A DNA stretch of 64,000 bases from JALONH01 sp046329235. Its GTDB lineage: Bacteria; Bacteroidota; Bacteroidia; Cytophagales; Cytophagaceae. Of this stretch, positions 1-9,398 are shown piece by piece. The notes below the pieces were generated by a model. That model was not told the DNA's origin. It worked only from the letters and a program-made list of their open reading frames with translations, and did no database searches. The number at the start of each line of letters is the position of its first letter. Position 1 is the first letter of the stretch. The DNA lies in NCBI GenBank assembly GCA_046329235.1, contig JAXLVA010000001.1:248001-312000 (forward strand), in the 5' to 3' direction. Both the position numbers and the translations under genes were made by a program.

Positions 1-1108
1 AAAAGGTGATCCATACATCTGGGTAATCATTATGGCTTTTTCCATATTGAGTATCGCAGTGGTGTATAGTTCTACTAGTTCTCTTGCATTCAAAAGATCG
101 GATGGAAGTACAGAGTACTTCTTAATGAAGCATGGTGGATTAGTTATATTCTCTTTAGTTTTTGTATGGCTTGCTCATAAGGTAAATTATAAATATTACT
201 CTAGAATTAGCTTGGTAGCATTGATTCTGTCGGTGCCATTATTAATCATTGCTTTTTTCTTCGGAGATAAAATTAATGATGCTAACCGTTGGTTGACCAT
301 TCCTATTATTAATCAATCTTTTCAACCATCCGATTTAGCTAAGTTGGCATTGATTACTCAATTGGCAAGTATGTTAGCAAAACGTCAAGGGAATATAGAT
401 GATTTTAAACAATCGTTTATCCCTATTGTAGCCTCCTGTGGTTTTATATGTGGGTTGATTGCTTTGTCCAACTTATCTACAGCCGTTATTTTATTTACCA
501 CTTGTTTAATCTTGATGTTCATAGGTCGTGTGTCTATGAAGTATATTTTGGTTTTAGTTTTAGCTGGAGCTTTCTTTGGTGCTGTGGCATTAAAAATAGG
601 ACAACGTTTAGAGACTGCCGTTAGTCGTATTACAGTATTTTTTGATGAAAATGCAGAGATACCATTTCAAGCGGAGCAATCTTATATCGCTATCTGGAAT
701 GGTGGCGTAATTGGTAAAGGTCCTGGAAATAGTGATCAAAAGTATTTCTTACCACACTCATATTCTGATTTTATTTATTCCATCATCATTGAAGAATATG
801 GATTGATAGGTGGGGTATTAGTATTGTTTTTATATCTGGCACTTCTATATCGAGGTATACAAACAGTGATGAATAGTGAACGAGCCTTTGGTGGATTACT
901 CTCCGCCGGATTGAGTTTGAGTTTAGTAATGCAAGCCATGATTAACATGGGGGTTGCTGTAGGCTTAGGTCCTATTACAGGTCAACCACTCCCTTTATTA
1001 AGTATGGGAGGTACATCTTTAATCTTTACTGGATTGTCATTAGGTATTATACTAAGTGTAAGTAGAGGAGATATTACAGAAACGACTGCTGTAGCAAATG
1101 AAGAATAA
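1..1108 (+). CDS. ftsW: FtsW, septal peptidoglycan polymerase (5' end outside window)
   Basis: This is a SEDS-family glycosyltransferase of the inner membrane that polymerises lipid II at the septum. The reading frame is already open at base 2 and encodes KGDPYIWVIIMAFS before the first ATG at base 32, so the true start lies upstream. About nine hydrophobic segments are visible. The motif PLPLLSMGGTS near the C terminus is the SEDS signature, and the YSSTSSLAFK stretch after the first helix is typical of FtsW. The gene overlaps murG by 11 bp and heads a division cluster, which favours FtsW over its paralogue RodA. The visible part (358 residues from base 32) is nearly full length for the family. 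Confidence 0.93.
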   Translation, partial: KGDPYIWVIIMAFSILSIAVVYSSTSSLAFKRSDGSTEYFLMKHGGLVIFSLVFVWLAHKVNYKYYSRISLVALILSVPLLIIAFFFGDKINDANRWLTIPIINQSFQPSDLAKLALITQLASMLAKRQGNIDDFKQSFIPIVASCGFICGLIALSNLSTAVILFTTCLILMFIGRVSMKYILVLVLAGAFFGAVALKIGQRLETAVSRITVFFDENAEIPFQAEQSYIAIWNGGVIGKGPGNSDQKYFLPHSYSDFIYSIIIEEYGLIGGVLVLFLYLALLYRGIQTVMNSERAFGGLLSAGLSLSLVMQAMINMGVAVGLGPITGQPLPLLSMGGTSLIFTGLSLGIILSVSRGDITETTAVANEE

Positions 1109-2198
1109 CGGTAAACCATATCGAATTATCATTAGTGGTGGAGGAACCGGAGGGCATATCTTCCCGGCGATAGCCATTGCTAATGAATTTAAAGCTCAAC
1201 ATCCGGATACGGAAGTACTGTTTGTTGGGGCCAATGGTCGTATGGAAATGCAACGAGTACCAGATGCCGGTTATAAGATTATCGGCTTAAACATCGCAGG
1301 TATTCAAAGGCGTTTGACTTTGGAAAACTTAAAATTCCCTTTCAAAGTCATTGCTAGTTTGTGGAAAGCTAGAAGCGTAGTGAAAGAATTTCAACCGGAT
1401 GTAGCGATTGGAGTGGGAGGGTACGCTAGTTGGCCATTGTTATGGTCGGCTAAAAATGCAGGAGTTCCTATTGTGATTCAGGAGCAAAACTCTTATGCCG
1501 GTGTAGCTAATAAATCATTAGCCTCTAACGCTTCTGCGATTTGTGTGGCTTATGATCAAATGGAAAGATTTTTTCCAAAAGGGAAAATTGCCATTACAGG
1601 AAATCCGGTAAGATCTACTATTACACAAACACTTCCTGATAAATCGGTAGCGTGTGCATTCTTTGGATTGTCACCTTTGAAAAAGACCGTGTTAGTTATC
1701 GGAGGGAGTTTAGGAGCTAGAACAATTAACGAAGCTCTAGCTTTGAGTCATTCTAGTTTTGTAGAAAAAGATATTCAAATCATCTGGCAAACAGGTAAGT
1801 TTTATATTGAAAAATATCAATCCTTACAAGCTGCAGATGTAAAAGTGATGGACTTTATCAAAGATATGAATATGGCATACGCTGCGGCAGATGTCATCAT
1901 ATCTAGAGCCGGAGCTTTATCCATTGCAGAACTTTGTATTATCGGCAAGCCGGTGGTGTTAGTTCCTTCTCCTAATGTGGCGGAAGATCATCAAACTAAA
2001 AACGCCATGGCATTAGTTACTAAAAATGCTGCGATATTGGTGAAAGATAGTGAAGCAAAAGAAAAACTAGTGAAAGAAACATTAGCCTTATTAGCGGATG
2101 ATTCTAAACAAGCAGTTCTTTCTTCTGAAATAAAAAAGTTAGGTAAGCCTAACGCAACAGTAGATATTGTACATAAAATAAAAGAGGTTATATCATAA
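1098..2198 (+). CDS. murG: MurG, UDP-GlcNAc:lipid I GlcNAc transferase
   Basis: MurG adds GlcNAc to lipid I to make lipid II on the cytoplasmic face of the inner membrane. The glycine-rich loop GGGTGGH at residues 14-20 binds the lipid diphosphate in this family, and a second Rossmann half begins around VLVIGGSLGA. The segment ISRAGALSIAELCIIGKPVV carries the UDP-GlcNAc-binding residues of GT-B family 28. The length of 366 residues is normal. It overlaps ftsW by 11 bp and is followed after one base by murC, so the genes are almost certainly translated from one message. Confidence 0.97.
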   Translation: MKNNGKPYRIIISGGGTGGHIFPAIAIANEFKAQHPDTEVLFVGANGRMEMQRVPDAGYKIIGLNIAGIQRRLTLENLKFPFKVIASLWKARSVVKEFQPDVAIGVGGYASWPLLWSAKNAGVPIVIQEQNSYAGVANKSLASNASAICVAYDQMERFFPKGKIAITGNPVRSTITQTLPDKSVACAFFGLSPLKKTVLVIGGSLGARTINEALALSHSSFVEKDIQIIWQTGKFYIEKYQSLQAADVKVMDFIKDMNMAYAAADVIISRAGALSIAELCIIGKPVVLVPSPNVAEDHQTKNAMALVTKNAAILVKDSEAKEKLVKETLALLADDSKQAVLSSEIKKLGKPNATVDIVHKIKEVIS

Positions 2199-2199
2199 A

Positions 2200-3588
2200 G
2201 TGACGCTGCAAAATATACATAAGGTCTATTTAGTAGGTATCGGTGGAATCGGTATGAGTGCGCTTGCCCGTTGGTTTGCAGCGAATGGATACCGTGTGGG
2301 TGGATATGATAAGACAAAAACGACGTTGACTGATTCACTTGAATCAGAAGGTATCAATATTCAATTTGAAGACACTTGGAAAGATGTTCCTGAAGAGTAC
2401 AAAACAAAAGCAGATACGTTAATTATTTATACTCCGGCCATTCCTTCATCTCATGAAGCATTAAATAAATTCAAAGAAGAAGGTTTTCAAGTTTGTAAAA
2501 GAGCAGCAGTACTAGGTTTGCTTACACATCATTTACCCACGATTGGAATTGCGGGCACACATGGTAAGACTACTACTTCATCTATGACGGCTCATTTGAT
2601 GAAGAATAGCGGAAAAAACATTAGTGCTTTTCTTGGTGGAATAACTGCTAACTATGGAACTAACATCTTAATAGGTGAACATCAATCCATAAAGAATTGG
2701 GTAGTAGTAGAGGCTGACGAGTATGACCGTTCATTTTGGCAGTTGTCACCTACAATTGCAGTTGTGAATAACATGGATCCTGATCATTTAGATATTTATG
2801 AAACCGAGGGTGCATTCAAAGATTCTTTTCAAGAATATCTAAATAAAGTAAAACCGAAGGGGACTATTATTTTAAGATCCGATGTGGAATTACATAAGCC
2901 TGCTCAAGTAGATAAAATGGTAACATTTGGAACGGACGAGCATGCGGATTATAGAATTGTAGATGTGGAGAATGAAAATGGAGGAGTTACTTTCTCTATT
3001 GATTCAGAGGATTCCAGATGGAATTTTATTCGAATTGAAACTCCGGGAATGCATAATGTAATGAATGCGACGGCTGCTTGGTTAGCCGGGTACTATGCCG
3101 GATTGACAATATCAGAATTGCGAGAAGGATTAAAATCCTTTAAAGGAGTTAAGCGAAGATTTGAAATTCACTATAAATCAGAAAATAAGGTTTACATAGA
3201 TGATTATGCGCACCATCCTACAGAGTTAAAAGCTCTGTTACAGGCTGCGAAGAGTGCTTTTCCTCAGCATAAAATTACCCTTGTTTTTCAACCTCATTTG
3301 TTCTCTAGAACTAGAGATTTCATGGAGGAGTTTGCTGAAGCCTTATCTCAAGCGGATGATTTGCTGTTGTTGGACATTTATCCGGCAAGAGAGTTGCCTA
3401 TCCCGGGAATTACTTCGGAGGAGCTTCTTAAGAAAATTGATTTAGAAAAGAAGCAGGTGATTGCTAAAAGTGAGGTCTTAAATTACTTAAATCATAATCC
3501 TTCGGAAGTTATTATCACTGCCGGAGCCGGAGATATTGATCAGTTATGTCAACCTTTAACAGAGTGGTGTAAAGAACATGGCGCGTAA
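2200..3588 (+). CDS. murC: MurC, UDP-MurNAc-L-alanine ligase
   Basis: MurC is the first Mur ligase; it attaches L-alanine to UDP-MurNAc with ATP in the cytoplasm. An N-terminal GIGGIGMSALA loop binds the UDP-sugar, the ATP loop GTHGKTTT lies at residues 119-126, and DDYAHHPTE is the signature of the C-terminal domain. The start is a GTG one base after the murG stop; no in-frame ATG lies close enough to replace it without losing the nucleotide loop. The length of 462 residues is usual. The 3' end overlaps ftsQ by 11 bp. Confidence 0.97.
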   Translation: MTLQNIHKVYLVGIGGIGMSALARWFAANGYRVGGYDKTKTTLTDSLESEGINIQFEDTWKDVPEEYKTKADTLIIYTPAIPSSHEALNKFKEEGFQVCKRAAVLGLLTHHLPTIGIAGTHGKTTTSSMTAHLMKNSGKNISAFLGGITANYGTNILIGEHQSIKNWVVVEADEYDRSFWQLSPTIAVVNNMDPDHLDIYETEGAFKDSFQEYLNKVKPKGTIILRSDVELHKPAQVDKMVTFGTDEHADYRIVDVENENGGVTFSIDSEDSRWNFIRIETPGMHNVMNATAAWLAGYYAGLTISELREGLKSFKGVKRRFEIHYKSENKVYIDDYAHHPTELKALLQAAKSAFPQHKITLVFQPHLFSRTRDFMEEFAEALSQADDLLLLDIYPARELPIPGITSEELLKKIDLEKKQVIAKSEVLNYLNHNPSEVIITAGAGDIDQLCQPLTEWCKEHGA

Positions 3589-4396
3589 GAAGAAAATAGA
3601 ACAAGAACAAACCGTAAGCAAACCCAAATTTGCTTTACCCAAGCAGTGGCCGGACTATCTGTTTTTTGGGATTTTAGGTGCTACCTTCTTCTTTTTGATG
3701 GGCTTTGTTCAAGTGAAACACAACGAGCAAACGATTCAGAAAATTGATGTGAATGTGTCGGTGGAATTTGATAACCATTTCGTCGAGGACAATGATATTA
3801 TCAAGGCGATGACGCTTGATAATAGCTTGGGAATTGTGGGTAAAAAATATAAGGATATAGACCTCAAAAGTTTAGAGGAGCGCTTGGAAAGTATTAAATT
3901 TGTGGAAGATGCGCAAATAAGTGCGGATCACCAAGGTACACTAATGGTCGAAGTTAGACAAAGCAAACCTATTGCAAGAATTGTTCAACCTTATGGCCCA
4001 CATGCTTATGTGGGAAGTAATGCCGCCACTCTTTCTACTTCCGATAAATTTACTGCACGTGTTTTAATCGTAGATGGTCCAAAGGCTACAAAGCTAATGG
4101 GTGAAAATTATCTATTGACAGACAGTCTTGGTCAGCAATATTTTCAACTATTTCAATACATCGAACAAAACGAGTTTTGGAAAGCTATGATTGCTCAGTG
4201 TACCATTACGGAGACTGGTGATGTTGTTATGTTACCTCAAATCGGAGATTATAAAATCACTTTAGGGAAACCAACTCAATTGGATGATAAATTCAGAAAA
4301 CTAGAAATTTTCTTTAAAGAAATTCTTCCTTCCACCGGATGGGGGCGTTATCATTCTGTGAATGTAAAATATAAAGATCAACTTATTTGTGAATAA
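3578..4396 (+). CDS. ftsQ: FtsQ/DivIB-type cell division protein
   Basis: FtsQ is a bitopic inner-membrane protein that links early and late divisome proteins. A basic cytoplasmic start (MARKKKIEQEQ) is followed by one membrane helix at about residues 30-46 and a periplasmic POTRA-like region starting near VNVSVEFDNHFVEDNDI. Sequence conservation in this family is low, so the call rests on size (272 residues), topology and its place between murC and ftsA. It overlaps murC by 11 bp and ends 5 bp before ftsA. Confidence 0.88.
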   Translation: MARKKKIEQEQTVSKPKFALPKQWPDYLFFGILGATFFFLMGFVQVKHNEQTIQKIDVNVSVEFDNHFVEDNDIIKAMTLDNSLGIVGKKYKDIDLKSLEERLESIKFVEDAQISADHQGTLMVEVRQSKPIARIVQPYGPHAYVGSNAATLSTSDKFTARVLIVDGPKATKLMGENYLLTDSLGQQYFQLFQYIEQNEFWKAMIAQCTITETGDVVMLPQIGDYKITLGKPTQLDDKFRKLEIFFKEILPSTGWGRYHSVNVKYKDQLICE

Positions 4397-4401
4397 TTTT
4401 T

Positions 4402-5745
4402 ATGGCAACTGAAAACAATAAAATTGTAGTCGGACTTGACATTGGTACAACCAAGATTTGTGCTATTGTCGGTAGAAAAAACGAGTACGGCAAATTAGAA
4501 ATCTTAGGTATTGGTAAGGCAGTATCTGAAGGTGTTATTCGTGGTATGGTAACGAATATCAACTTAACAGTTGCTGCAATTGAAAAAGCTATCAAAGAAG
4601 CATCAGATCAAGCAAACATTGATATTGGATTAGTCAATGTAGGTATTGCCGGTCAACATATTAAAAGTTCTATTCATCATCATGGGATTACTAGAATCTC
4701 TAATGATGAAGAGATTTCAGTAGAAGATGTTAATCGCTTGACAAATGAAATGTATAAAATCGTAATGCCTTTCGGTAACGAAATTATACATGTAATGCCT
4801 CAAATTTATACTGTTGATTACGTTGATAATATCAAGGATCCGGTAGGGATGACAGGTGTACGTTTGGAAGCTGATTTTCACGTGATCACTGCAAATACAA
4901 ATGCGATTAAAAACATTAATCGTTGTATTCAAAAGAGTGATTTGTCTATTGATAACTTAATCTTAGAACCAATTGCGTCTAGCTTGTCGGTTTTAAGTGA
5001 AGAAGAAAAAGAAGCAGGTGTGTGTATCGTGGATATTGGTGGTGGTACTACAGATATCGCTATATTCTATGATAACATCATTCGTCATACAGCAGTAATT
5101 CCTTTTGGTGGAGATATCATTACGAATGATATTAAGTTAGGTTGTAATGTGATGCACAAGTATGCGGAAGAGTTGAAAGTGAAATATGGTTCAGCATTAT
5201 CCGGTGAAGCAAAAAGTAATGTAGTATATACTGTTCAAGGTTTGAGAGATAGACCGGCGAAAGAAATTTCGGCGAAAAGTTTAGCTTCTATCATCCAAGC
5301 TAGAATGGAAGAGATTATTGAATTAGTTCATTCTGAAATATTGTATTCAGGTTACGAAGATAAATTAGCTGGTGGTATTGTTATCACCGGTGGTGGATCT
5401 CAGTTGGCCAACTTGAAACAATTATTTGAGTACATGACCGGATTACATACAAGAATTGGTCATCCGAATGAACATTTAGGAAAAAGTGTAACGGAAGTTG
5501 TAAAAAGCCCAATGTACGCTACTGCTGTAGGTTTAGTACTAGCAGGCTTCTGGTCTATTGATAAGAGAGAAAATCATTATCAGACTTTGAATCAAGATAA
5601 CACGAAACCAGATTTAGATAAAAATAAAAAAGACACGAAATCATCTGTTAAAGGAAAATCATTGTTCAACATTAACTTGAAAAACGTGAATGATCGTTTG
5701 AAAGGATTATTGTTAGATGATATGGATGATAAAAGTGATTATTAA
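4402..5745 (+). CDS. ftsA: FtsA, actin-like divisome anchor
   Basis: FtsA is an actin-fold ATPase that tethers FtsZ to the membrane. The phosphate-1 loop is seen as VVGLDIGTTKICAIVG near the N terminus, phosphate-2 as VCIVDIGGGTTDIAIF, and the adenosine motif as GGIVITGGGSQLANL. The last ~60 residues are charged and linker-like and end in a short stretch (FNINLKNVNDRLKGLLL) that could form the amphipathic membrane-targeting helix, although acidic residues follow it. It lies directly upstream of ftsZ with a 29 bp gap, the standard order. Confidence 0.97.
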   Translation: MATENNKIVVGLDIGTTKICAIVGRKNEYGKLEILGIGKAVSEGVIRGMVTNINLTVAAIEKAIKEASDQANIDIGLVNVGIAGQHIKSSIHHHGITRISNDEEISVEDVNRLTNEMYKIVMPFGNEIIHVMPQIYTVDYVDNIKDPVGMTGVRLEADFHVITANTNAIKNINRCIQKSDLSIDNLILEPIASSLSVLSEEEKEAGVCIVDIGGGTTDIAIFYDNIIRHTAVIPFGGDIITNDIKLGCNVMHKYAEELKVKYGSALSGEAKSNVVYTVQGLRDRPAKEISAKSLASIIQARMEEIIELVHSEILYSGYEDKLAGGIVITGGGSQLANLKQLFEYMTGLHTRIGHPNEHLGKSVTEVVKSPMYATAVGLVLAGFWSIDKRENHYQTLNQDNTKPDLDKNKKDTKSSVKGKSLFNINLKNVNDRLKGLLLDDMDDKSDY

Positions 5746-5774
5746 AAAAGCATTTTTAACCAAACTATTGCCAT

Positions 5775-7469
5775 ATGTATAAATTTGATCTACCCACTCA
5801 TCACAAATCCATCATCAAAGTTATTGGTGTTGGTGGCGGCGGTTCTAATGCGGTTAACCACATGTTTAATCAAGGGATTAAAGATGTTGAATTCGTCGTA
5901 TGTAATACAGATGTTCAGGCTTTAAATAGTAGCCCAATCCCAAACAAGTTACAAATAGGGGTTAACTTAACGGATGGATTAGGTGCTGGTGCTAACCCTG
6001 AGCGTGGTAAGAATGCAGCTATCGAGAGCAAGGAAGATATTCGTACATTACTTAGCAACAACACTAAAATGGTGTTTATCACTGCCGGTATGGGTGGTGG
6101 TACAGGTACCGGTGCGGCTCCTGTGATTGCTAAAATGGCTAAAGAGCTAGATGTACTTACTGTAGGTATTGTTACAGCTCCTTTTGGATTTGAAGGAAAG
6201 AAAAAACTGTTACAAGCTGAGCAAGGAATTGCTGAGTTGAGAGCATATTGTGATACGGTCTTAGTTATTATGAACGATCGTTTGAGAGAGGTATATGGCA
6301 ATCTTTCCATTCGTGAAGCATTTGCAAAAGCAGATAACGTATTATCAACAGCTGCTAAAAGTATCGCGGAAATCATCACGGTTACGAGTGATGTAAACGT
6401 AGATTTTGAAGATGTTAAAACCGTAATGAAAGATTCCGGTGCAGCAGTAATGGGATCAGCAGTAGCATCAGGCGAGGGTAGAGCTAGACGTGCTATTGAA
6501 GAAGCTCTTGCTTCTCCATTATTAAACAACACGGATATCAAAGGTGCGAAGAAAATATTATTGTCAGTTTCTTATGGCTTAGATGTAGAATTGTTAATGG
6601 ATGAGTTATCTTCTATTACCGATTATATTTCTGAACTTGTAGGTGATGATCAAGAAATGATTTTTGGTCAAGGTATTGAAGCAGATTTAGGTGATTCGAT
6701 TCGTGTAACGATTATTGCTACGGGTTTCGATGCCGCTAGAAATACAAAGTTGGAATATACCTCCACTAAAAAAGTAGAAGTAGAGGCTCCTAAACAAATT
6801 ACTATTTTCGATGTGATTGAAGCATCGAAATCTACAGTAGAAGAGGAAGTGAAAATTGTTGATCCTCCGGTAGAAACTCCGGTGTTTAACGTAGAAGCTC
6901 CAACTACTACCTCTTTTATCGAAGTAGTAAAGCCGGTTGAAGAAACTCCTCAAGCTGAATCTACTACTACATTTTTTAATTGGGAACTATCTCAGTTAAA
7001 AAGTAATGAGCCGGTGGCGGAAGAAACTAATTCAGTAGAAGATAAGGTAGAAGCTCCTACTTCATCCTATTCTTGGGATATACAACCTACTACGTCGTAT
7101 GCACCTGTAGATAGTACAGATGTAACGAAAGAAGATGTGACTGATGCTTCAGAGGAAGAAGAATATATCACTCATGTTGCTCCGACTGCTGAATCAGGAA
7201 AGCAAGAAGATATTCTTGCAGATGAACAAAGAAAGAAATTGATTGAAGCATCTAAAGAGCGTATTCGTAAATTAAAAAGCTTAAGCGGTCATGGGAACTA
7301 TACTCATGAGCAGTTTAAAGATATGCTTGATAGACCTGCTTATGAAAGAAAAAATGTAAATCTTAGTGATCAACCTCATTCATCGGAACGAAATATTTCT
7401 CGATTTAACTTAAATGAGGATAATGATTTATTAGGCAATAATAAGTTCTTACACGACAACGTAGACTAA
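5775..7469 (+). CDS. ftsZ: FtsZ, tubulin-like division GTPase
   Basis: FtsZ polymerises at mid-cell to form the Z ring. The globular GTPase domain contains GVGGGGSNAVNHMF (residues 18-31) and the tubulin signature GGGTGTG at 107-113; it ends near residue 325. A remaining tail of about 240 residues is rich in Glu, Thr, Val and Pro and should be largely disordered. Such long tails are common in Bacteroidota FtsZ and replace the ~50-residue linker of E. coli. The extreme C terminus carries no clear copy of the conserved proteobacterial FtsA/ZipA-binding peptide. The gene closes the division cluster and is followed by a strong terminator. Confidence 0.98.
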   Translation: MYKFDLPTHHKSIIKVIGVGGGGSNAVNHMFNQGIKDVEFVVCNTDVQALNSSPIPNKLQIGVNLTDGLGAGANPERGKNAAIESKEDIRTLLSNNTKMVFITAGMGGGTGTGAAPVIAKMAKELDVLTVGIVTAPFGFEGKKKLLQAEQGIAELRAYCDTVLVIMNDRLREVYGNLSIREAFAKADNVLSTAAKSIAEIITVTSDVNVDFEDVKTVMKDSGAAVMGSAVASGEGRARRAIEEALASPLLNNTDIKGAKKILLSVSYGLDVELLMDELSSITDYISELVGDDQEMIFGQGIEADLGDSIRVTIIATGFDAARNTKLEYTSTKKVEVEAPKQITIFDVIEASKSTVEEEVKIVDPPVETPVFNVEAPTTTSFIEVVKPVEETPQAESTTTFFNWELSQLKSNEPVAEETNSVEDKVEAPTSSYSWDIQPTTSYAPVDSTDVTKEDVTDASEEEEYITHVAPTAESGKQEDILADEQRKKLIEASKERIRKLKSLSGHGNYTHEQFKDMLDRPAYERKNVNLSDQPHSSERNISRFNLNEDNDLLGNNKFLHDNVD

Positions 7470-7473
7470 AAAT

Positions 7474-7499
7474 AAAAAAGGGGCTTAAGCCCCTTTTTT
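7474..7499. terminator. bidirectional intrinsic terminator after ftsZ
   Basis: This is a perfect 26-base palindrome: six A, GGGGCTTAAGCCCC, six T. It gives a GC-rich hairpin with a T run on both strands, so it can end ftsZ transcription and that of the convergent gene whose stop codon it touches at 7498. Confidence 0.93.
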
Positions 7500-8091
7500 A
7501 TTTTACTTTTGGTACTCCTGATGGTTGTGTAGGAGTTGTAGATGGGATGCTTGGAGTGGTGATTTTTTGTTTAGCTTGTTCCTCCGGTGTTTTCGTTTTA
7601 TCGTCAACAAAATAAGTTAGTGCTATAAATTTATTGTCACTGAAACCAATCCAGACTTTATCGATATCAGCTGGCGCTAATAATTTTTCGAAGCAAAAAA
7701 ACTGTAAATGTGTTTCACCTGGTTTTATGGTATAAGTACATGCGTAATCACCGTATTGGGCAGTAGTTGTAAAGTTATATAATAACTCACCTTGTTTCGT
7801 TAGAATATACATTTTATAATCCTTCCAATTGAAAGCTTGTGCATTGGTACCATTTATTAATGCAACTTTCATGATACTGAAAATACTTCCATCATCACGT
7901 TTGTTAGGGCTGATGGATTGCGGATAGGCGCCGATTGTTAAGTTGATGGTACCGCTCTGATTGGAAATTACTTCTAAGTAATACTCGTTCTGTACAGAGG
8001 TTTCAGGAGTCGTAGTAGTAGGTGCGGGTGTTTGTCCGTTAGTTAAAAAAGACAAAATCAAACCCATTGAAAGTAGAATAAATTTTTTCAT
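7498..8091 (-). CDS. secreted protein of unknown function
   Basis: I do not recognise a family. The 197-residue product starts with a signal peptide (MKKFILLSMGLILSFLTNGQ, likely cut after Gln20). A Thr/Pro-rich spacer comes next, then a compact beta-rich region of about 140 residues, then a second Pro/Thr-rich tail (TTPSIPSTTPTQPSG). No lipobox cysteine is present, so it is probably periplasmic or outer-membrane associated. Its ATG overlaps the TAA of the upstream FMN reductase gene by one base (TAATG), which suggests translational coupling. No catalytic motif is visible. Confidence 0.75.
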   Translation of the reverse strand: MKKFILLSMGLILSFLTNGQTPAPTTTTPETSVQNEYYLEVISNQSGTINLTIGAYPQSISPNKRDDGSIFSIMKVALINGTNAQAFNWKDYKMYILTKQGELLYNFTTTAQYGDYACTYTIKPGETHLQFFCFEKLLAPADIDKVWIGFSDNKFIALTYFVDDKTKTPEEQAKQKITTPSIPSTTPTQPSGVPKVK

Positions 8092-8615
8092 TAGAATTCT
8101 AATAGTAGTTTAATTTGTAAGTCAATTAAATCATTAAGTAAAGTGTCTTTGACTTCGCCATCTATGAATATTTTTTCAACTTTTGTTAAACGTGGTTTGT
8201 TGGCCATTACATGTAACCCTAGGTAGTTTAATATATCCGTTAAATGACTTAACGCTAAAGCTCCTCCCATAGTACCTGAACCAAGTCCTACTAAAGCTCC
8301 TTTTTTATTTCTGAAGCTACCTGGATAGTCTAATCCATCTAAAAATACTTTAAGGACTCCCGGAAAGGATCCATTATATTCCGGAACAACAAATATAAAT
8401 TTAGAGGCACTATTTACTTTTGTTTTTAATTGGTTAAACTGTTCGTCTTTACCCTGATTGTCGTATAAAGCAGATTTAATGTAGGTGTCAGGCATTTCTT
8501 GTAAATTCACGATACAGTGTTCAACGTTTAATCGAGATAATTTTTGACTATATAGGTTCGCTACCTTTAAAGTAATGGAATCGGGTCTATTGGTACCTGC
8601 TATTATACAGATCAT
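8091..8615 (-). CDS. NAD(P)H-dependent FMN reductase family protein
   Basis: This is a flavodoxin-fold oxidoreductase of the NADPH-dependent FMN reductase (FMN_red) family; the substrate cannot be told from sequence (quinone, FMN or chromate are all possible). The N-terminal phosphate-binding segment IIAGTNRPDSITLKVA and the central VPEYNGSFPGVLKVFLDGLD are the two family hallmarks. GLGSGTMGGALALSHL follows the flavin-contact strand. The length of 174 residues is normal. It is the first gene of a minus-strand pair and diverges from the response regulator at 8721. Confidence 0.88.
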   Translation of the reverse strand: MICIIAGTNRPDSITLKVANLYSQKLSRLNVEHCIVNLQEMPDTYIKSALYDNQGKDEQFNQLKTKVNSASKFIFVVPEYNGSFPGVLKVFLDGLDYPGSFRNKKGALVGLGSGTMGGALALSHLTDILNYLGLHVMANKPRLTKVEKIFIDGEVKDTLLNDLIDLQIKLLLEF

Positions 8616-8720
8616 GTTCAGAATCTATTTAGAAATTGCTATTAAATTAAGAATACAATTTAATAAAAATGCTATATTTAAACTACGGGTTACATCTTTT
8701 TACTACTGAGGATAAGCAAT

Positions 8721-9398
8721 ATGAAGATTTTAATTATTGAAGATGAAAAAGAGCTAAGACAAACACTCTTGACATTTTTAACGCAAGAAGGGTATACTTG
8801 TGAAACGGCTAGAAATTACAATGAAGCTTCAGAAAAAATAGATTTGTATACCTATGATTGTATTTTAGTTGACCTAATGATTCCCGGTGGTGATGGATTG
8901 GATTTAGTGAGGGAAATCAAATGGAAAAATAATCATTGCGGTATCATTATTATTTCAGCAAAGAATTCTATTGATGATAAAATAAAAGGATTGGATTTGG
9001 GTTCAGATGATTATTTGACCAAGCCTTTCCATTTATCTGAGTTGAATGCTCGTATTAAATCATTAATTCGTAGAAGTCTTTTTGATGGAAATAAAGATAT
9101 CGTGTTTAATGAGATTAGGATAAATCCGGAAAGTAGAGATGTCTTTGTAAATGGTAGTCGTGTTAACCTTACCGGTAAGGAATATGATTTGTTAGTCTTT
9201 TTTATTTCCAACAAAGGTAGAGTTATTCCTAAAGATTCTATTGTTGAACATATTTGGGGCGATCATATGGATCAGAGCAACTCATTAGATTTTATCTATA
9301 CGCATATTAAAAACATGCGAAAAAAATTAATTGAATCCGGTTGCACAGACTATTTGCAAACAGTATATGGTATAGGATATAAATTCAGATCGGAATGA
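8721..9398 (+). CDS. OmpR-family response regulator
   Basis: This is a two-component transcription regulator. The receiver domain covers residues 1-120 with acidic pocket E7/D8, phospho-acceptor Asp51 (in ILVDLMIPGGDG), switch Ser79 and Lys101. The C-terminal winged helix spans about 130-225 and ends in the usual LQTVYGIGYKFR. It shares 4 bp (ATGA) with the histidine kinase gene. The targets are unknown; the nearest same-strand genes are the inorganic-carbon uptake genes that begin 87 bp after the kinase. Confidence 0.95.
   Translation: MKILIIEDEKELRQTLLTFLTQEGYTCETARNYNEASEKIDLYTYDCILVDLMIPGGDGLDLVREIKWKNNHCGIIIISAKNSIDDKIKGLDLGSDDYLTKPFHLSELNARIKSLIRRSLFDGNKDIVFNEIRINPESRDVFVNGSRVNLTGKEYDLLVFFISNKGRVIPKDSIVEHIWGDHMDQSNSLDFIYTHIKNMRKKLIESGCTDYLQTVYGIGYKFRSE

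Noticed and set aside
5915..6541. 208-codon open frame on the minus strand
   Set aside because: It lies fully inside ftsZ, whose protein is strongly conserved; the antisense frame is a by-product of codon choice and has no recognisable domain.
8616..8720. Promoters in the divergent region before the response regulator
   Set aside because: Several T-rich, partial TAnnTTTG-like strings exist on both strands but none has both a good -7 box and a TTG at about 19 bases.
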